The position numbers were made by a program, and so were the translations under genes. From Ahaetulla prasina (lineage: Eukaryota; Chordata; Lepidosauria; Squamata; Colubridae): a DNA stretch of 64,000 nucleotides. Below the pieces are notes generated by a model, which was not told where the DNA came from, searched no databases, and was given only the letters and a program-made list of their open reading frames with translations. The DNA lies in the NCBI RefSeq assembly GCF_028640845.1, contig NC_080540.1, positions 213,339,800-213,403,799 of the forward strand, written 5' to 3'. Shown in pieces: positions 10,845-20,129 of this stretch (position 1 is its first letter; each line of letters begins with the position of its first letter).

Positions 10845-11652
10845 TATTACTTGAGTAGAACCAATAAATACCATCCTTGACTGGCCCTGCCCCATCTATT
10901 CTCTGCCTCCTGAGTCCCAGCTGATCAGGAGGAAATGGGGATTTTGCAGTATCCTTCCCCCCTGGAGTGGAGAGGGATTTGAGATTTTACAACAGGGGTA
11001 ATCAATCTTTTTATACCTACCACTCACTTTTGTATCTCTGTTAGTAGTAAAATTTTCTAACCGCCTACCGGTTCCACAGTAATGTTTACATTACATTAAA
11101 GTAATGTGCCATGTATCGTCGTCTGCGCATGCCTCTTACGCATTGTGGATTGGGTTTGGGGATGGGGGTATCTGCTACCAGCTCTGCTTGTCTGTTACAG
11201 CTGGGTGGTGTGGTGGAGATGTGCAACATATTCTGGGATGAGGCTCTTTTGTTTGCAGTTGCACTATAGTGCCATTTAGTTTCATTTATGTTACGCGAAC
11301 AAAACTTATGTGTGGGCAATACAAATAGTATATTTTCAGAAATTTAAATTGTCACGGGAAATTTTATGAAAACCTAATGGAAATGTTTTTAAATAATTAT
11401 ATGAAAATTTTTAAAAAATTTAAAAAGTCAATTAAATTAAAAAAGGAAGTGTTTCAGTATTGGACAAAACTCCTACCGCACACGATGAAAGCTGGAATGC
11501 CGACTAGTGGGCGGTAGGGACCAGGTTGACTCCCACTGTTTTACAGTATTCTTCCCCTGCCATGCCCACCAAGTCACACCCACCAAGCCATGACACGCCC
11601 ACCAAGCCACACCCACAGAACCGGTAGTAACATTTTTTGAATCCCACCATTG
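10845..11652. mobile_element. hAT MITE (family M) split by another hAT MITE
   Basis: Left part 10845-10992 has the M body (GACTGGCCCTGCCCCATC, GGAAATGGGGATTTTGC). Right part 11539-11652 has CCACCAAGCCACACCC, GAACCGGTAGTAA and ends TCCCACCATTG. The 5' end is truncated. Element N is inserted between the two parts. Confidence 0.85.
10993..11538. mobile_element. hAT MITE (family N), 546 bp, copy 1
   Basis: Begins CAGGGGTAATCAA and ends TTGACTCCCACTG. The 8-bp target duplication is TTTTACAA (10985-10992) against TTTTACAG (11539-11546), one mismatch. The body matches 60219-60781 over its full length, including GTATCTCTGTTAGTAG and TTCAGAAATTTAAATTGTC. Confidence 0.9.
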
Positions 11653-11806
11653 CTCTATTGCTCTATTTTACCCCACCCAAATAACCCTTTTAAATTTTTT
11701 TATTCCTGTATTTCAAGGGTTACATTGGCTACATGTTTTTGGTTTGCATGATTAAGTGTAAATGGCTTTTCTCCCACTGAACTGGTAATTAAGTGTTAGG
11801 TATATG

Positions 11807-13418
11807 GGCTTCTGGTGGCTCCGCTCTCTCCGAAGGACGCCCTAAGGGCGCCCGCGCTGGGATTCTGTAAAAGCCGGCGAAATCAACGGCTGAAAGTACC
11901 TTCCCCGGTAAGGAGAAGGGAAAGAGCAGAAGAGGGAAGGGTAGAGCTCTCTCTAGAGGCCCCATTTGGGGAACTCGAAAGGGAAAGTTCCCTGAATTCC
12001 TTCTGCAAAGCTCCAGCCCCAGTGTGTTTCTGCTTTAAGCAGACAGAGAAGAGAGCGACCACTTCTGCTTCAATTGATTGTTATGGATATTTATAAGCAG
12101 ACGGAATAAAACACAGGAGATCAGTCATTTAAATTGCAAGTATTAAATCTGACTTCTATTTTTTCTTTTAAAAAAATAATAATTTTTTTTTCTCTCATCT
12201 ACAATCAACACAATGAAATAAAATGGCGTTTACTTGTTGAGAAAGTGAAACTGAATGGAGATTTTATCTTATTGTACTGGACTGTGGATTGTTGGATTAT
12301 TTTAGTTTGTTTAAGTATTTCATAAGGGGATTTTCAGCAAGAACTTTGCCATGAAGGTTTTTTCAGAAGAATGGATTCGTGACTTTATACAGGATTATAC
12401 AGAAAGAATGTATTTAATTATTCAACAATACGAATTGGAAAAAAATGGAGGCGTTTTGGATGAGAGTTTGGAGGAAATTAACCAAAGTAATCAGGACTTG
12501 GAATATGGAATGGATGTAAAGAAGCCTTTTTTAAAAAGTTTGGATGAAAAGCCTGAAGTTGTGCTACAGGAGGCTGTCTCCCGAAATGGAAAAATTCACA
12601 GGGTTAATGCTTTCCAAGAGTTCTCTTTTTGGATTGAGGGAATATACGGCAGTAACTCGTGGATTCTTGGACATAAGGAACTATTAGGAAATATTGTGAC
12701 TGACTTTTCAAAAGGAGTAATGAAGGAAAGACAGAGACTAATGCATCAAAAATGGCAAGAGACAAAAGTATCATTTTTGAAAGAATTTTTTTTTGAAATA
12801 TTAACAGAAAAAGATTTTAGCCTTTCTGAAAGACAATACGTAAGGAAGATTTGGAAGAAATGGGTTGATTATATGTTTTATAACCATCATAAAAGACTAG
12901 ATATTTGGATTTACACTGGATTTTGACGAGGAAGGACTAAAGTTGAACAGATATTGTAATTTCCCTGTATTGAAATCCTATAATTTGTTGTATTGAATTT
13001 TAAATAGAATATTCTCGAAAGATCTTATGTAAGAAAGACTTGGGGGGGAAATTATATGGTTATAGAAGTTATAAGGGAGATATTCTCTGAATTGGATTGG
13101 ATTTTTATGCTTTAGCTGGCTTTAAATATTTTAGGATTAATTTGTTCTACTGATCTATATATTTTATTACTGTTTATTGTTAACATTTTGAAGGATTTTG
13201 GTTATGTAAGGAGGAAGTCAGAGCTAGAGAGGGAGAATTGGTATAATAGTTTTGGGGAAAAAATTTTTTTTAGCATATGGTTGTTTTATTTTTAACTATA
13301 CCTTCTGTTTGTTCCGGGAACCCAGGGGGGGAGGGGGGAGGAGGTTTGTGAAGGGAGAGGGGTTGGGGGGAAAGGGGGGGGAATTTTTTTTGTAAAACTT
13401 TTTGAATAAAAAAAAAAA
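11807..13418 (+). mobile_element. Complete non-autonomous L1-like element (half-L1 type)
   Basis: A 1,612-bp unit between perfect 12-bp target duplications GTTAGGTATATG (11795-11806 and 13419-13430). Order: a GC-rich 5' leader of about 540 bp, a 191-codon frame, an AT-rich 3' UTR, a G-rich polypurine tract (13322-13383), AATAAA and an 11-12 bp A-run. Long staggered target duplications and a poly(A) end are L1 hallmarks. No reverse transcriptase is present, so it must have been moved by another L1. The layout resembles mammalian HAL1 elements, but homology is not shown. Confidence 0.7.
12351..12926 (+). CDS. 191-aa protein of L1-like element, function unknown
   Basis: A single uninterrupted frame begins at an ATG in TTTGCCATGAAGG and ends with TGA before the 3' UTR. 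The product is rich in Lys, Glu, Trp and Phe and has no cysteine. Residues about 105-165 (from HKELLG through KQRL-like basic stretch to EFFFEIL) look helical and basic. I see no clear leucine-zipper coiled coil, RRM, zinc knuckle, endonuclease or RT motif. By position it corresponds to ORF1 of an L1, which binds element RNA. It could be a shortened or rearranged ORF1, or a decayed frame that is open by chance. Upstream is the leader, downstream the G-rich 3' UTR of the same element. Confidence 0.5.
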   Translation: MKVFSEEWIRDFIQDYTERMYLIIQQYELEKNGGVLDESLEEINQSNQDLEYGMDVKKPFLKSLDEKPEVVLQEAVSRNGKIHRVNAFQEFSFWIEGIYGSNSWILGHKELLGNIVTDFSKGVMKERQRLMHQKWQETKVSFLKEFFFEILTEKDFSLSERQYVRKIWKKWVDYMFYNHHKRLDIWIYTGF

Positions 13419-13650
13419 GTTAGGTATATGACTCCCCCCACTCTCTTAAAAGGTATTTGTGCAAACCACGAAAAGATAGTGGGGTTGTTGTTTTTTGTTT
13501 TTGTTTTTTGGCTAAGTGCTATCTGTTTCTACATAACTGAATCTACATAGAAGTTCTATTAAAAATATTTTAAAGCTACTCTAATGGTATCTACTTAGAC
13601 TTACCTGGAATTTTCTAAAGAGAGAGACAAGACTGAGTTTTTTTGACAAG

Positions 13651-14355
13651 AACTCAGTCAAAAAAGAGGAACCAACTTCTTCCCTGGTCCAACACTTTAA
13701 AGCCACAGGACATGATATTGACTTTAAAAAGACCAGAACTATCACCAAAACTGAACACTTTAACAACAGAATAATCAGAGAAGCCATTGAGATAGAAAAA
13801 CATCCACACAGCATGAACAAACGAGATGATACCTCCCGCCTACCAGCCATTTGGAAACCCGCCCTTATTGACAAACGAGTCCCTAACATGAGGAATGACA
13901 CCAGACCCACATTCACGAGGTCCACACAGGATGTCACCACCGCACATCCACCCAGAAAGCAGACCCAAACCCACACTGATCATGAAGCACGACCAAGGAC
14001 CAGAAGCCAGACCGCAGCTGCAACATTAGCCATTTCAAACCCCTCCAATCCATACAAGCAGCAGACTGACACCCACTATGAAGATGTAGCACGACCACAA
14101 AGCGAAACAACAGCTATGCAGCTCACCAGCTCAAATCCCCCTGCAACACAGACTAAACTGAGCACAACCAAGCCCCCACCCAAACAGGACACACCCCCAG
14201 CCAATCAGAGCACAAAAAAACCCCCATCCAATCAGAGCACAGCCAAGCTCCCACCCAATCAGTTCAAACCCCCACTAGCAGTTAAAAGGAAGAAACAGCT
14301 GCGATCACACATTGCTCCCAGAAGCACGAAACTGAAGCCTGAAGATGACGAATGA
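13651..14355 (+). CDS. PLE protein C-terminal fragment
   Basis: 235 codons open to a TGA stop. The start is lost; the first Met at 13813 is internal by comparison with the copy at 56043-57026. The first 55 codons (NSVKKEEPTSSLVQHFKATG, then EHFNNRIIREAIEIEK) are the helical part after a GIY-YIG nuclease core. The rest is a low-complexity Pro/Thr/Gln tail with repeats of NQSTxKxPP and a basic KRKKQLRSHIAPRS stretch near the end. In intact PLEs this protein is an RT-nuclease that primes at nicked DNA; here only the tail remains. Final residues are EDDE. Confidence 0.8.
   Translation, partial: NSVKKEEPTSSLVQHFKATGHDIDFKKTRTITKTEHFNNRIIREAIEIEKHPHSMNKRDDTSRLPAIWKPALIDKRVPNMRNDTRPTFTRSTQDVTTAHPPRKQTQTHTDHEARPRTRSQTAAATLAISNPSNPYKQQTDTHYEDVARPQSETTAMQLTSSNPPATQTKLSTTKPPPKQDTPPANQSTKKPPSNQSTAKLPPNQFKPPLAVKRKKQLRSHIAPRSTKLKPEDDE
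14201..14262 (+). promoter_or_regulatory. CCAATCAG motif cluster in PLE
   Basis: Three exact CCAATCAG motifs at 14201, 14228 and 14255, spaced 27 bp. They match the NF-Y CCAAT-box consensus and at the same time encode the NQS peptide repeat. They lie about 80-140 bp upstream of the ribozyme-like hairpin. A promoter role is inference. Confidence 0.4.
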
Positions 14356-14380
14356 GACTTCGTCGAAACGTCGCCAAGAC
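14331..14380 (+). ncRNA. Candidate hammerhead-ribozyme-like motif in PLE terminal repeat
   Basis: Core-like CTGAAGA (14339-14345), a perfect 6-bp hairpin GACGAA/TTCGTC (14347-14352 with 14359-14364), then GAAACGTC (14365-14372). This follows the hammerhead order CUGAUGA-helix II-GAAA-helix III-GUC. Helix III would be the self-complementary ACGU, so only a dimer could close it. Deviations: U7 is A here, and one extra T lies before helix II. Hammerhead motifs have been reported in PLEs. Activity of this copy is doubtful. Confidence 0.5.
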
Positions 14381-14423
14381 ACTTCCAATTTTACACGGGA
14401 GAAAACCCGAACAACCAAAGACC

Positions 14424-14426
<3 letters not shown>

Positions 14427-14491
<65 letters not shown>

Positions 14492-14522
14492 TGTATGTAT
14501 GTATGTATATATGTATGTATAA
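14427..14522. repeat. (TA)n then (TGTA)n microsatellite
   Basis: TA units to about 14462, then about fourteen TGTA units. The TA part borders the PLE end; the TGTA part borders the 3' end of a minus-strand LINE and may be its tail. Confidence 0.9.
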
Positions 14523-14895
14523 GCATGAATTGAATACATAAAATGAATACTATTAAAGGGAACATTAGGACAGGAACGGTAGGCACGCTGGTGCTCTTAT
14601 GCACGCCCCTTACAGACCTCTTAGGAATGGGGTGAGGTCAATAGTAGATAGTCTTTGGTTAAAGCTTTAGGGATTTTGGGAAGAGACCACAGAGTCAGGT
14701 AGTGCATTCCAGGCATTAACAATTCTGTTACTGAAGTCATATTTTCTACAATCAAGATTGGAGCGGTTCACATTAAGTTTGTCTCTATTGTGTGCTCGTG
14801 TATTGTTGTGGTTGAAGCTGAAGTAGTCATTGACGGGTAGGACATTGTAGCAGATGATTTTATGAGCTATGCTATAAAAGAAGATACAGGGCAAC
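14523..14895 (-). mobile_element. LINE family A 3' end
   Basis: The minus strand encodes the last part of the RT protein (HNVLPVNDYF-like, FNHNNTRA, CRKYDFSNR, VNAWNALPDSVVSS) and the 3' UTR beginning AGAGGTCTGTAAGGGGCGTG. It matches 36130-36450 and 43960-44260. Truncated before the catalytic region. Confidence 0.85.
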
Positions 14896-14990
14896 CATTT
14901 GTCTGAAATGGTATAGGATCTCCTGCTTGAGCAGGGGGTTGGACTAGAAGACCTCGGAGGTCCTTTCCAACTCTGTTATTCTGTTATATA
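14896..14990 (+). mobile_element. CR1 LINE 3' terminus fragment
   Basis: Contains CATTTGTCTGAAATGG, GCAGGGGGTTGGACTAGAAG and CCAACTCTGTTATTCTG, as in the CR1 end at 10222. About 95 bp. Confidence 0.85.
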
Positions 14991-15079
14991 TGTAGCTCAG
15001 AGCTAAATTATGGAGTTCTTGCTACTCTCTGAGTTTGGCTGATATGTGCGAATGATTGTATTGTTTTTGGCTTCATAGT

Positions 15080-15300
15080 TTTAACGCCAGGCAATCAATC
15101 AAGCATAAAACAGTACCCCAATCAAGAAACTATCAAGGACAAAACTACATCTCTATCAAAATGGGCAAGACAAGCTACTGTAGACACCGGGAAATAGGGA
15201 AGCAATCTCACACTCACACACATTGATGATGATGTTACCTAATGAAACATCTCGAGCAAAGAACCAAGATCAGACAGCACCAAGGACTCCACAGGCCGGG
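15080..15300 (+). mobile_element. Divergent PLE terminal-region fragment (third subfamily)
   Basis: Ends in TGATGATGTTACCTAATGAA, then ACATCTCGAGCAAAG and AGCACCAAGGACTCC. This resembles a second reptilian PLE-type terminal repeat, where the same core order (CTGATGA, hairpin GTTACC/GGTAAT, GAAACGTC) is expected; here the hairpin and cleavage triplet are decayed. Assignment is by recall of the motif pattern and is uncertain. Confidence 0.45.
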
Positions 15301-15308
15301 GTTTATTG

Positions 15309-15400
15309 CTAGCATACAGGCATCATATATATTCTATAGGAATCATACAGATTGTAGCTAGCATACAGGCATCGTATATATTCTATAGGAATCATACAGA
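15309..15400. repeat. 49-bp tandem duplication
   Basis: Two units beginning CTAGCATACAGGCATC at 15309 and 15358, nearly identical through GGAATCATACAG. No function is evident. Confidence 0.85.
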
Positions 15401-15904
15401 TAATACAACTGCTCTAATTCATAGGTGGGTGAGGAGAGGGAGCAAGAAATAAGATAGAAGAAAGTGACACTGATTGGGATTTAGGGGAGGTATAGCCCAG
15501 CACATCTGAGATGCTGTAAATAATGTATTTATGAGGAATGAGTTACGAAAAAAAGTTGATTGCCACCATGTGCAATGCTGCATATGTATCTTAGCCTTGT
15601 TTTTGTCATCTTTTAGATGTCCTGATAGAAATGTGTCTGTATTCCACTTCTGAGTTTGGAAGACTGATGAATTCTGCAAGTTAATTTATTCCTTTTATAT
15701 TGTCAAGAAATTTATTTATTTATTTATTTATTTATTTTTCAAATTTATATACCGCCCTATCTCCCTAAGGACTCAGGGCGGTTCACAGGCAGTTAAAATA
15801 CATATAAATACAGATTAAAAACAACAATTAAAAAACTTATTCTATTGCCCAAATTTAAAATAGTATAAATAATAAAAACCCCTTAAAATCCATAACTTTA
15901 AAAT

Positions 15905-17188
15905 CTAATCCAGTCCCGCGCAGATAAATAAGTATGTTTTAAGCTCGCGACGAAAGGTTCGGAGGTCCGGAAGTTGACGAAGTCCTGGAGGGAGTTCGTT
16001 CCAGAGGGTGGGAGCCCCCACAGAGAAGGCCCTTCCCCTGGGTGTCGCCAGACGGCACTGCCTAGCTGACGGCACCCTAAGGAGTCCTTCTCTGTGAGAG
16101 CGCACGGGTCGGTGAGAGGTATTTGGTAGCAGTAGGCGGTCCCGTAAATAGCCCGGCCCTATGCCATGGAGCACTTTAAAGATTGTCACCAGCACCTTGA
16201 AGCGCACCCGGAAGGCCACAGGTAGCCAGTGCAGTCTGCGCAGGATAGGTGTAACACGGGAGCCACGAGGGGCTCCCTCTATCACCCGCGCAGCTGCATT
16301 TTGGACTAACTGGAGCCTCCGGATGCCCCTCAAGGGGAGCCCCATGTAGAGAGCATTGCAATAATCCAGGCGAGACGTCACGAGGGCGTGAGTGACCGTG
16401 CATAAGGCATCCCGGTCTAGAAAGGGGCACAACTGGCGCACCAGGTGAACCTGGTGGAAAGCTCTCCTGGAGACGGCCGTCAAATGATCTTCAAAAGACA
16501 GCCGTTCATCCAGGAGAACGCCCAGATTGCGCACCCTCTCCATCGGGGCCAGTGACTCGCCCCCAACAGTCAACCGAGGACTCAGCTGACTGTACCGGGA
16601 TGCCGGCATCCACAGCCACTCTGTCTTGGAAGGATTGAGCTTGAGCCTGTTTCTCCCCATCCAGACCCGTACGGCTTCCAAACACCGGGACAGCACTTCG
16701 ATAGCTTCATTGGGGTGGCCCGGTGTGGAGAAGTACAGCTGGGTGTCATCAGCGTACAGCTGGTACCTCACACCGAAGCCACTGATGATCTCACCCAGCG
16801 GCTTCATATAGATGTTGAACAGAAGGGGCGAGAGAATCGACCCCTGCGGCACCCCACAAGTGAGGTGCCTCGGGACCGACCTCTGCCCCCCTGTCAACAC
16901 CGTCTGCGACCGGTCGGAGAGATAGGAGGAGAACCACCGATAAACGGTGCCTCCCACTCCCAATCCCTCCAACCGGCGCAGCAGGATACCATGGTCGATG
17001 GTATCGAAAGCCGCTGAGAGGTCTAATAGGACCAGGACAGAGGAACAACCCCTATCCCTGGCCCTCCAGAGATCATCCACCAACGCGACCAAAGCCGTCT
17101 CCGTGCTGTAGCCGGGCCGGAAACCGGACTGGAACAGGTCTAGATAGACAGTTTCATCCAGGTGCAGGAGAAACTGATATGCCACCAT
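15905..17188 (-). CDS. L2 LINE reverse transcriptase (RT domain to C-terminus)
   Basis: 427 codons open from an internal Met to a stop before the 3' UTR. In order: FQSGFRPGYSTETALVALVD, LLDLSAAFDTIDHGILL, GVPQGSILSPLLFNIYM and the catalytic YADDTQLY near residue 145, then the thumb (NRLKLNPSKTEWLW) and a C-terminal block RRLHWLPVAFRV and APTLWNELPPGLRQLP. All key RT residues are intact, so decay is recent or slight. In a full element it copies element RNA at a nicked target. The true N-terminus lies upstream at 17232-17786 in another frame. Confidence 0.9.
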   Translation of the reverse strand: MVAYQFLLHLDETVYLDLFQSGFRPGYSTETALVALVDDLWRARDRGCSSVLVLLDLSAAFDTIDHGILLRRLEGLGVGGTVYRWFSSYLSDRSQTVLTGGQRSVPRHLTCGVPQGSILSPLLFNIYMKPLGEIISGFGVRYQLYADDTQLYFSTPGHPNEAIEVLSRCLEAVRVWMGRNRLKLNPSKTEWLWMPASRYSQLSPRLTVGGESLAPMERVRNLGVLLDERLSFEDHLTAVSRRAFHQVHLVRQLCPFLDRDALCTVTHALVTSRLDYCNALYMGLPLRGIRRLQLVQNAAARVIEGAPRGSRVTPILRRLHWLPVAFRVRFKVLVTIFKVLHGIGPGYLRDRLLLPNTSHRPVRSHREGLLRVPSARQCRLATPRGRAFSVGAPTLWNELPPGLRQLPDLRTFRRELKTYLFICAGLD

Positions 17189-17786
17189 ACTCTCTACAAC
17201 CTTCGCGAGCGGGTTGGAGACCGGACGATAATTACCTAAGACAGCCGGGTCCAGGAGGGCTTCTTGAGGAGGGCCTCACCACCGCCTCTTTCAAGGCGGC
17301 GGAAGACTCCTCCAACAAGGAGGCACTCGTAATCGCCTGGAGCCAGCCTCGTGTCACCTCCTGAGTGGCCAGCACCAGCCAGGAGGGGCACGGGTCCAGT
17401 AAACACGTGGTGGCATTCAGCCTACCCAACAACCTGTCCATGTCCTCGGGAGCCACAGGGTCAAACTCATCCCAGAAAATGTCACCAAGACCACCCTCAG
17501 ACGCCTCATCTGAATCGTCGCAATTTTGGTCTAGACCGTCTCGAAGCTGAACGATTTTATCGTATAGATAACCGTTAAACTCCTCAGCACGTCCCTGCAA
17601 TGGGTCATCCCGCTCCCCCTGGTGAAGGAGGGAACGGGTCACCCGAAACAGGGCGGCTGGGCGGTTATCTGCTGACGCAATGAGGGAGGAGGCGTACCAA
17701 CGCCTCGCTTCCCTCAGTGCCACCAGGTAGGTCCTAGTATAGGACCTAACTAGTGTCCGATCAGCCTCTAGACGAATGTATTCCAT
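17189..17786 (-). pseudogene. L2 LINE protein, upstream part, frameshifted
   Basis: The frame at 17232-17786 (184 codons) encodes the linker before the RT, with ATTCLLDPCPSWLVLATQEV and LKEAVVRP. It loses the frame near 17250, where one base is missing in the segment encoding LLKKPSLDPA. A second short deletion follows in the VSNLPF...AKVVE segment, before the RT frame resumes. A stop follows at 17232. The copy therefore cannot make a joined protein. Confidence 0.8.
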
Positions 17787-17866
17787 TCCATTATCTCCCC
17801 CAAACTTAGAATGTGTTGTCCATTTGCAGAGGGCTAGGTTTATGTAACTAAGTCAACAAAACTGAC

Positions 17867-18251
17867 TGTCCACTTCAAACCGAACCTGGCAGAAACCATT
17901 TTCTTGTTTCTCAGTTGCTACACATTATTGGGGGGGAGGAGGGACTGGAATGCATTGCCAGACACAACACCGATCTATCTCGTGGGAACCAAGGTCATCT
18001 CCACAGGTGTCAGATGGAGGAGGAGGGAGTGCGCAAAGAGCCCACCATTTAACACAATTGGACAATTGGACCAGTGACACTTGGGGAGAGGATCATTTAT
18101 TATTTTAATATTATTGAAACCACTGGGAAAGTTTAGAGTTGGTTTTACACTTGATCATGCCGATACGATGTACCCAATAAAGAAGTTCTTTGAGGAAGAT
18201 TCTAGTCTCAAAGTTTTGATTTGCTTGTGTTAGTTAGTCAGAGCATTGACA
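17867..18251 (+). mobile_element. Solo LTR (family L1x), 385 bp
   Basis: Starts TGTCCACTTCAAA and ends GCATTGACA, with a perfect 5-bp duplication CTGAC (17862-17866 and 18252-18256). Homologous to 41250-41654: shared TTGTTTCTCAGTTGC-like block, GGAACCAAGGTCAT and a polyadenylation-type CAATAAAGAAG near 18175. A 5-bp duplication with TG...CA fits Ty3/Gypsy or some endogenous retroviruses. The name is local to this annotation. Confidence 0.85.
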
Positions 18252-18257
18252 CTGACA

Positions 18258-18717
18258 ATTAATAAATTATGTGTCGGTATATAGCTGGCCTGAATTCTGG
18301 AAATAAAGTTCCATAATTGTTGTTTCAACGGTTAATTTCTCAGCTTTTTCACCAATTCCCAATATTGGCTACTCAAGCTTAAACCCACTGTATTTTCATA
18401 ACAATTCTGTGAGATACAAGCCTTGTGGTATTGAAAGCTAATCCATTCATTACAATAGATGCTTTCATGGATTAGACATATCAAGGGATTTACGAACTTT
18501 TTATAGAAGCTTATGGTTTTCAAAGCATTTATGCCATAACAAAATTGTTCATGTAATAATAGTAACAACAGTAACAACTGCAGCATGTCATTCCAGTTTT
18601 CAAGATATACATATAAATGACATTTTAAATGAAAACAATACAAAAAATAAATACTTACCAGGAGTTTTGTGTGCAAGGATGAGGACTATCACATTTTGAC
18701 TGCAAAAATCCAGGTGA
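18258..18717. other. No recognised feature
   Basis: AT-rich, no supported frame, no repeat match inside the window. Confidence 0.5.
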
Positions 18718-18800
18718 TCACTAGATGGCAGCAAATTTCTGCCTGCCACCTAGTGGTCATCAGATGGCAGCAAATTTCTGCCTGCCACCTAGTGGTCATC
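18718..18800. promoter_or_regulatory. 39-bp duplicated CTCF-like motif cluster
   Basis: A 39-bp unit (18723-18761, repeated exactly at 18762-18800). The minus strand reads CCACTAGGTGGCA at 18744-18756 and again at 18783-18795, an exact fit to the CTCF core consensus. The plus strand reads TCACTAGATGGCA at 18718-18730, one base off. The motifs therefore face each other. Binding is a prediction. Confidence 0.5.
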
Positions 18801-19274
18801 AGAGGTTTGCAGCTCAGTTATGAGAACATCAGAGAAATGAAACTGAAGGAAATCTTCATCAGTCATCAGATCCTTATTTAAAAACATCACACAACTCTTT
18901 CATTCTTTTGTTCCAACAGATGAAGAAAAGCAACTTTTGGAAACTGGGAATGACTACACTGAGCAGTAACAACAGATCCAAAATTGTCAGCAAAAATCAT
19001 AGTAGATGAGATTAAAACGCAGGTTTTCATGATCCTAATCTTCTCTTCAAATATTCCATCAGGCTATTTTTCTGAATTTGCCCACAAAGCACAGCGTTTG
19101 TTTTTCACACTTCAGAATATTTTCCTAAATGGAGTATGGATAAATTCCAAGGCAAAAATAAAGCAAGATTGTTAAATTTATAACTTAAATTCCCTGAATT
19201 TATGTCAATAATATTTGATCTGTCAGAGGAGAGACTGTACTTCTGCAGCACTTACATGGGATAGTTTTCTAGAA

Positions 19275-19369
19275 CAGGGGTCTCCAACCTTGTCAACTTT
19301 AAGACTGGCTGATGAATTCTGGGAGTTGAAGTCCACAAGTCTTAAAGTTGACAAGGTTGGAGACCCCTG
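19275..19369. mobile_element. hAT MITE (family S), 95 bp, near-palindromic
   Basis: Perfect 32-bp terminal inverted repeats beginning CAGGGGTCTCCAACCTTG and flanked by a perfect 8-bp duplication TTCTAGAA (19267-19274 and 19370-19377). It can fold into a hairpin with a short loop. Non-coding. Confidence 0.95.
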
Positions 19370-19578
19370 TTCTAGAAAATGTTTGTATCATGAAGTGTTA
19401 ACAGTGAGAATGGGCAAATATTTTTTCAATCTATATATATTTTCAATCTATATCTCCTTTATGTGCTGTGAATCCTCCCCTCTTCTATATTGTTGGGGCA
19501 CTTTCGACCACATTAGAACCATTTTCTCTCCATGGAAACAGTAAAATGATGAAAGGATGCAATAATAATTTTTTTCTA

Positions 19579-19604
19579 TGTGTGTGTGTGTGTGTGTGTG
19601 TGTG
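19579..19604. repeat. (TG)n microsatellite
   Basis: Thirteen TG units. Confidence 0.95.
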
Positions 19605-20090
19605 CATTTTACTGTAATGGAATAAAATATACAATTCAAGGAAGCACTCTCCTCAGAAACTGCTGAAACCTGGTCTTTTTTTCACTGAGATCTTCAACAT
19701 TTGTAATTGTTTCCCAGTTTTGGCATAATGGTAAAGCTTTAGTGTGACACTGCAGTTGATATATCCGGTTCAGTCCTGTATTACTTGGCGCTCCATCTCT
19801 TTAAGGACAGCAGCATTAGTCTTGTGATGGAAACTGAATTAACTCCACAAAGAATAGAATAAAGATTGATGATATTATTATATTGTTAAATGACCTAAGG
19901 AGCTTCAGTCACATCACTGTGTAGACGGAAACTGCTTACAAAGGCCTATCTAAACCACTCTGAAGATTTTTAAGAGAAATATGGAATTATTTATTTAAAG
20001 AAGAAGAAGAGTTGTGCACAAAATATGTAGATCTGGACTGAAAAACTGAGATGGCTTTTGCAATAGTTTAAACCTCCTAAGGCAGGATGG
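19605..20090. other. No recognised feature
   Basis: Low-GC sequence with short frames only. Confidence 0.5.
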
Positions 20091-20129
20091 GTCTACTTTT
20101 TTTTTTCATCTGGGAGCTACAGATAATTT

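Larger units (their letters stand above)
13612..14428 (+). mobile_element. Penelope-like element (PLE) copy 1, 5'-truncated
   Basis: Encodes the end of the PLE protein (from the helix after the GIY-YIG core through the C-terminal tail) and ends with the terminal-repeat block CGTCGCCAAGACACTTCC ... GAGAAAACCCGAACAACC. The right end enters (TA)n. At the 5' end the nine bases GACTGAGTT (13631-13639) are repeated inverted at 13651-13659, a small foldback typical of PLE 5' junctions. Confidence 0.85.
15711..17790 (-). mobile_element. L2-type LINE, 5'-truncated, with (TAAA)n tail
   Basis: Minus-strand LINE with most of the RT and 3' UTR. The 3' end reads ACCGCCCTGAGTC...TAGGGCGG-TATATAAAT and then TAAA units (15711-15742 on the plus strand). 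The endonuclease region is absent. GC content is much higher than the surroundings. The closest relative is 44613-46378. Confidence 0.9.
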
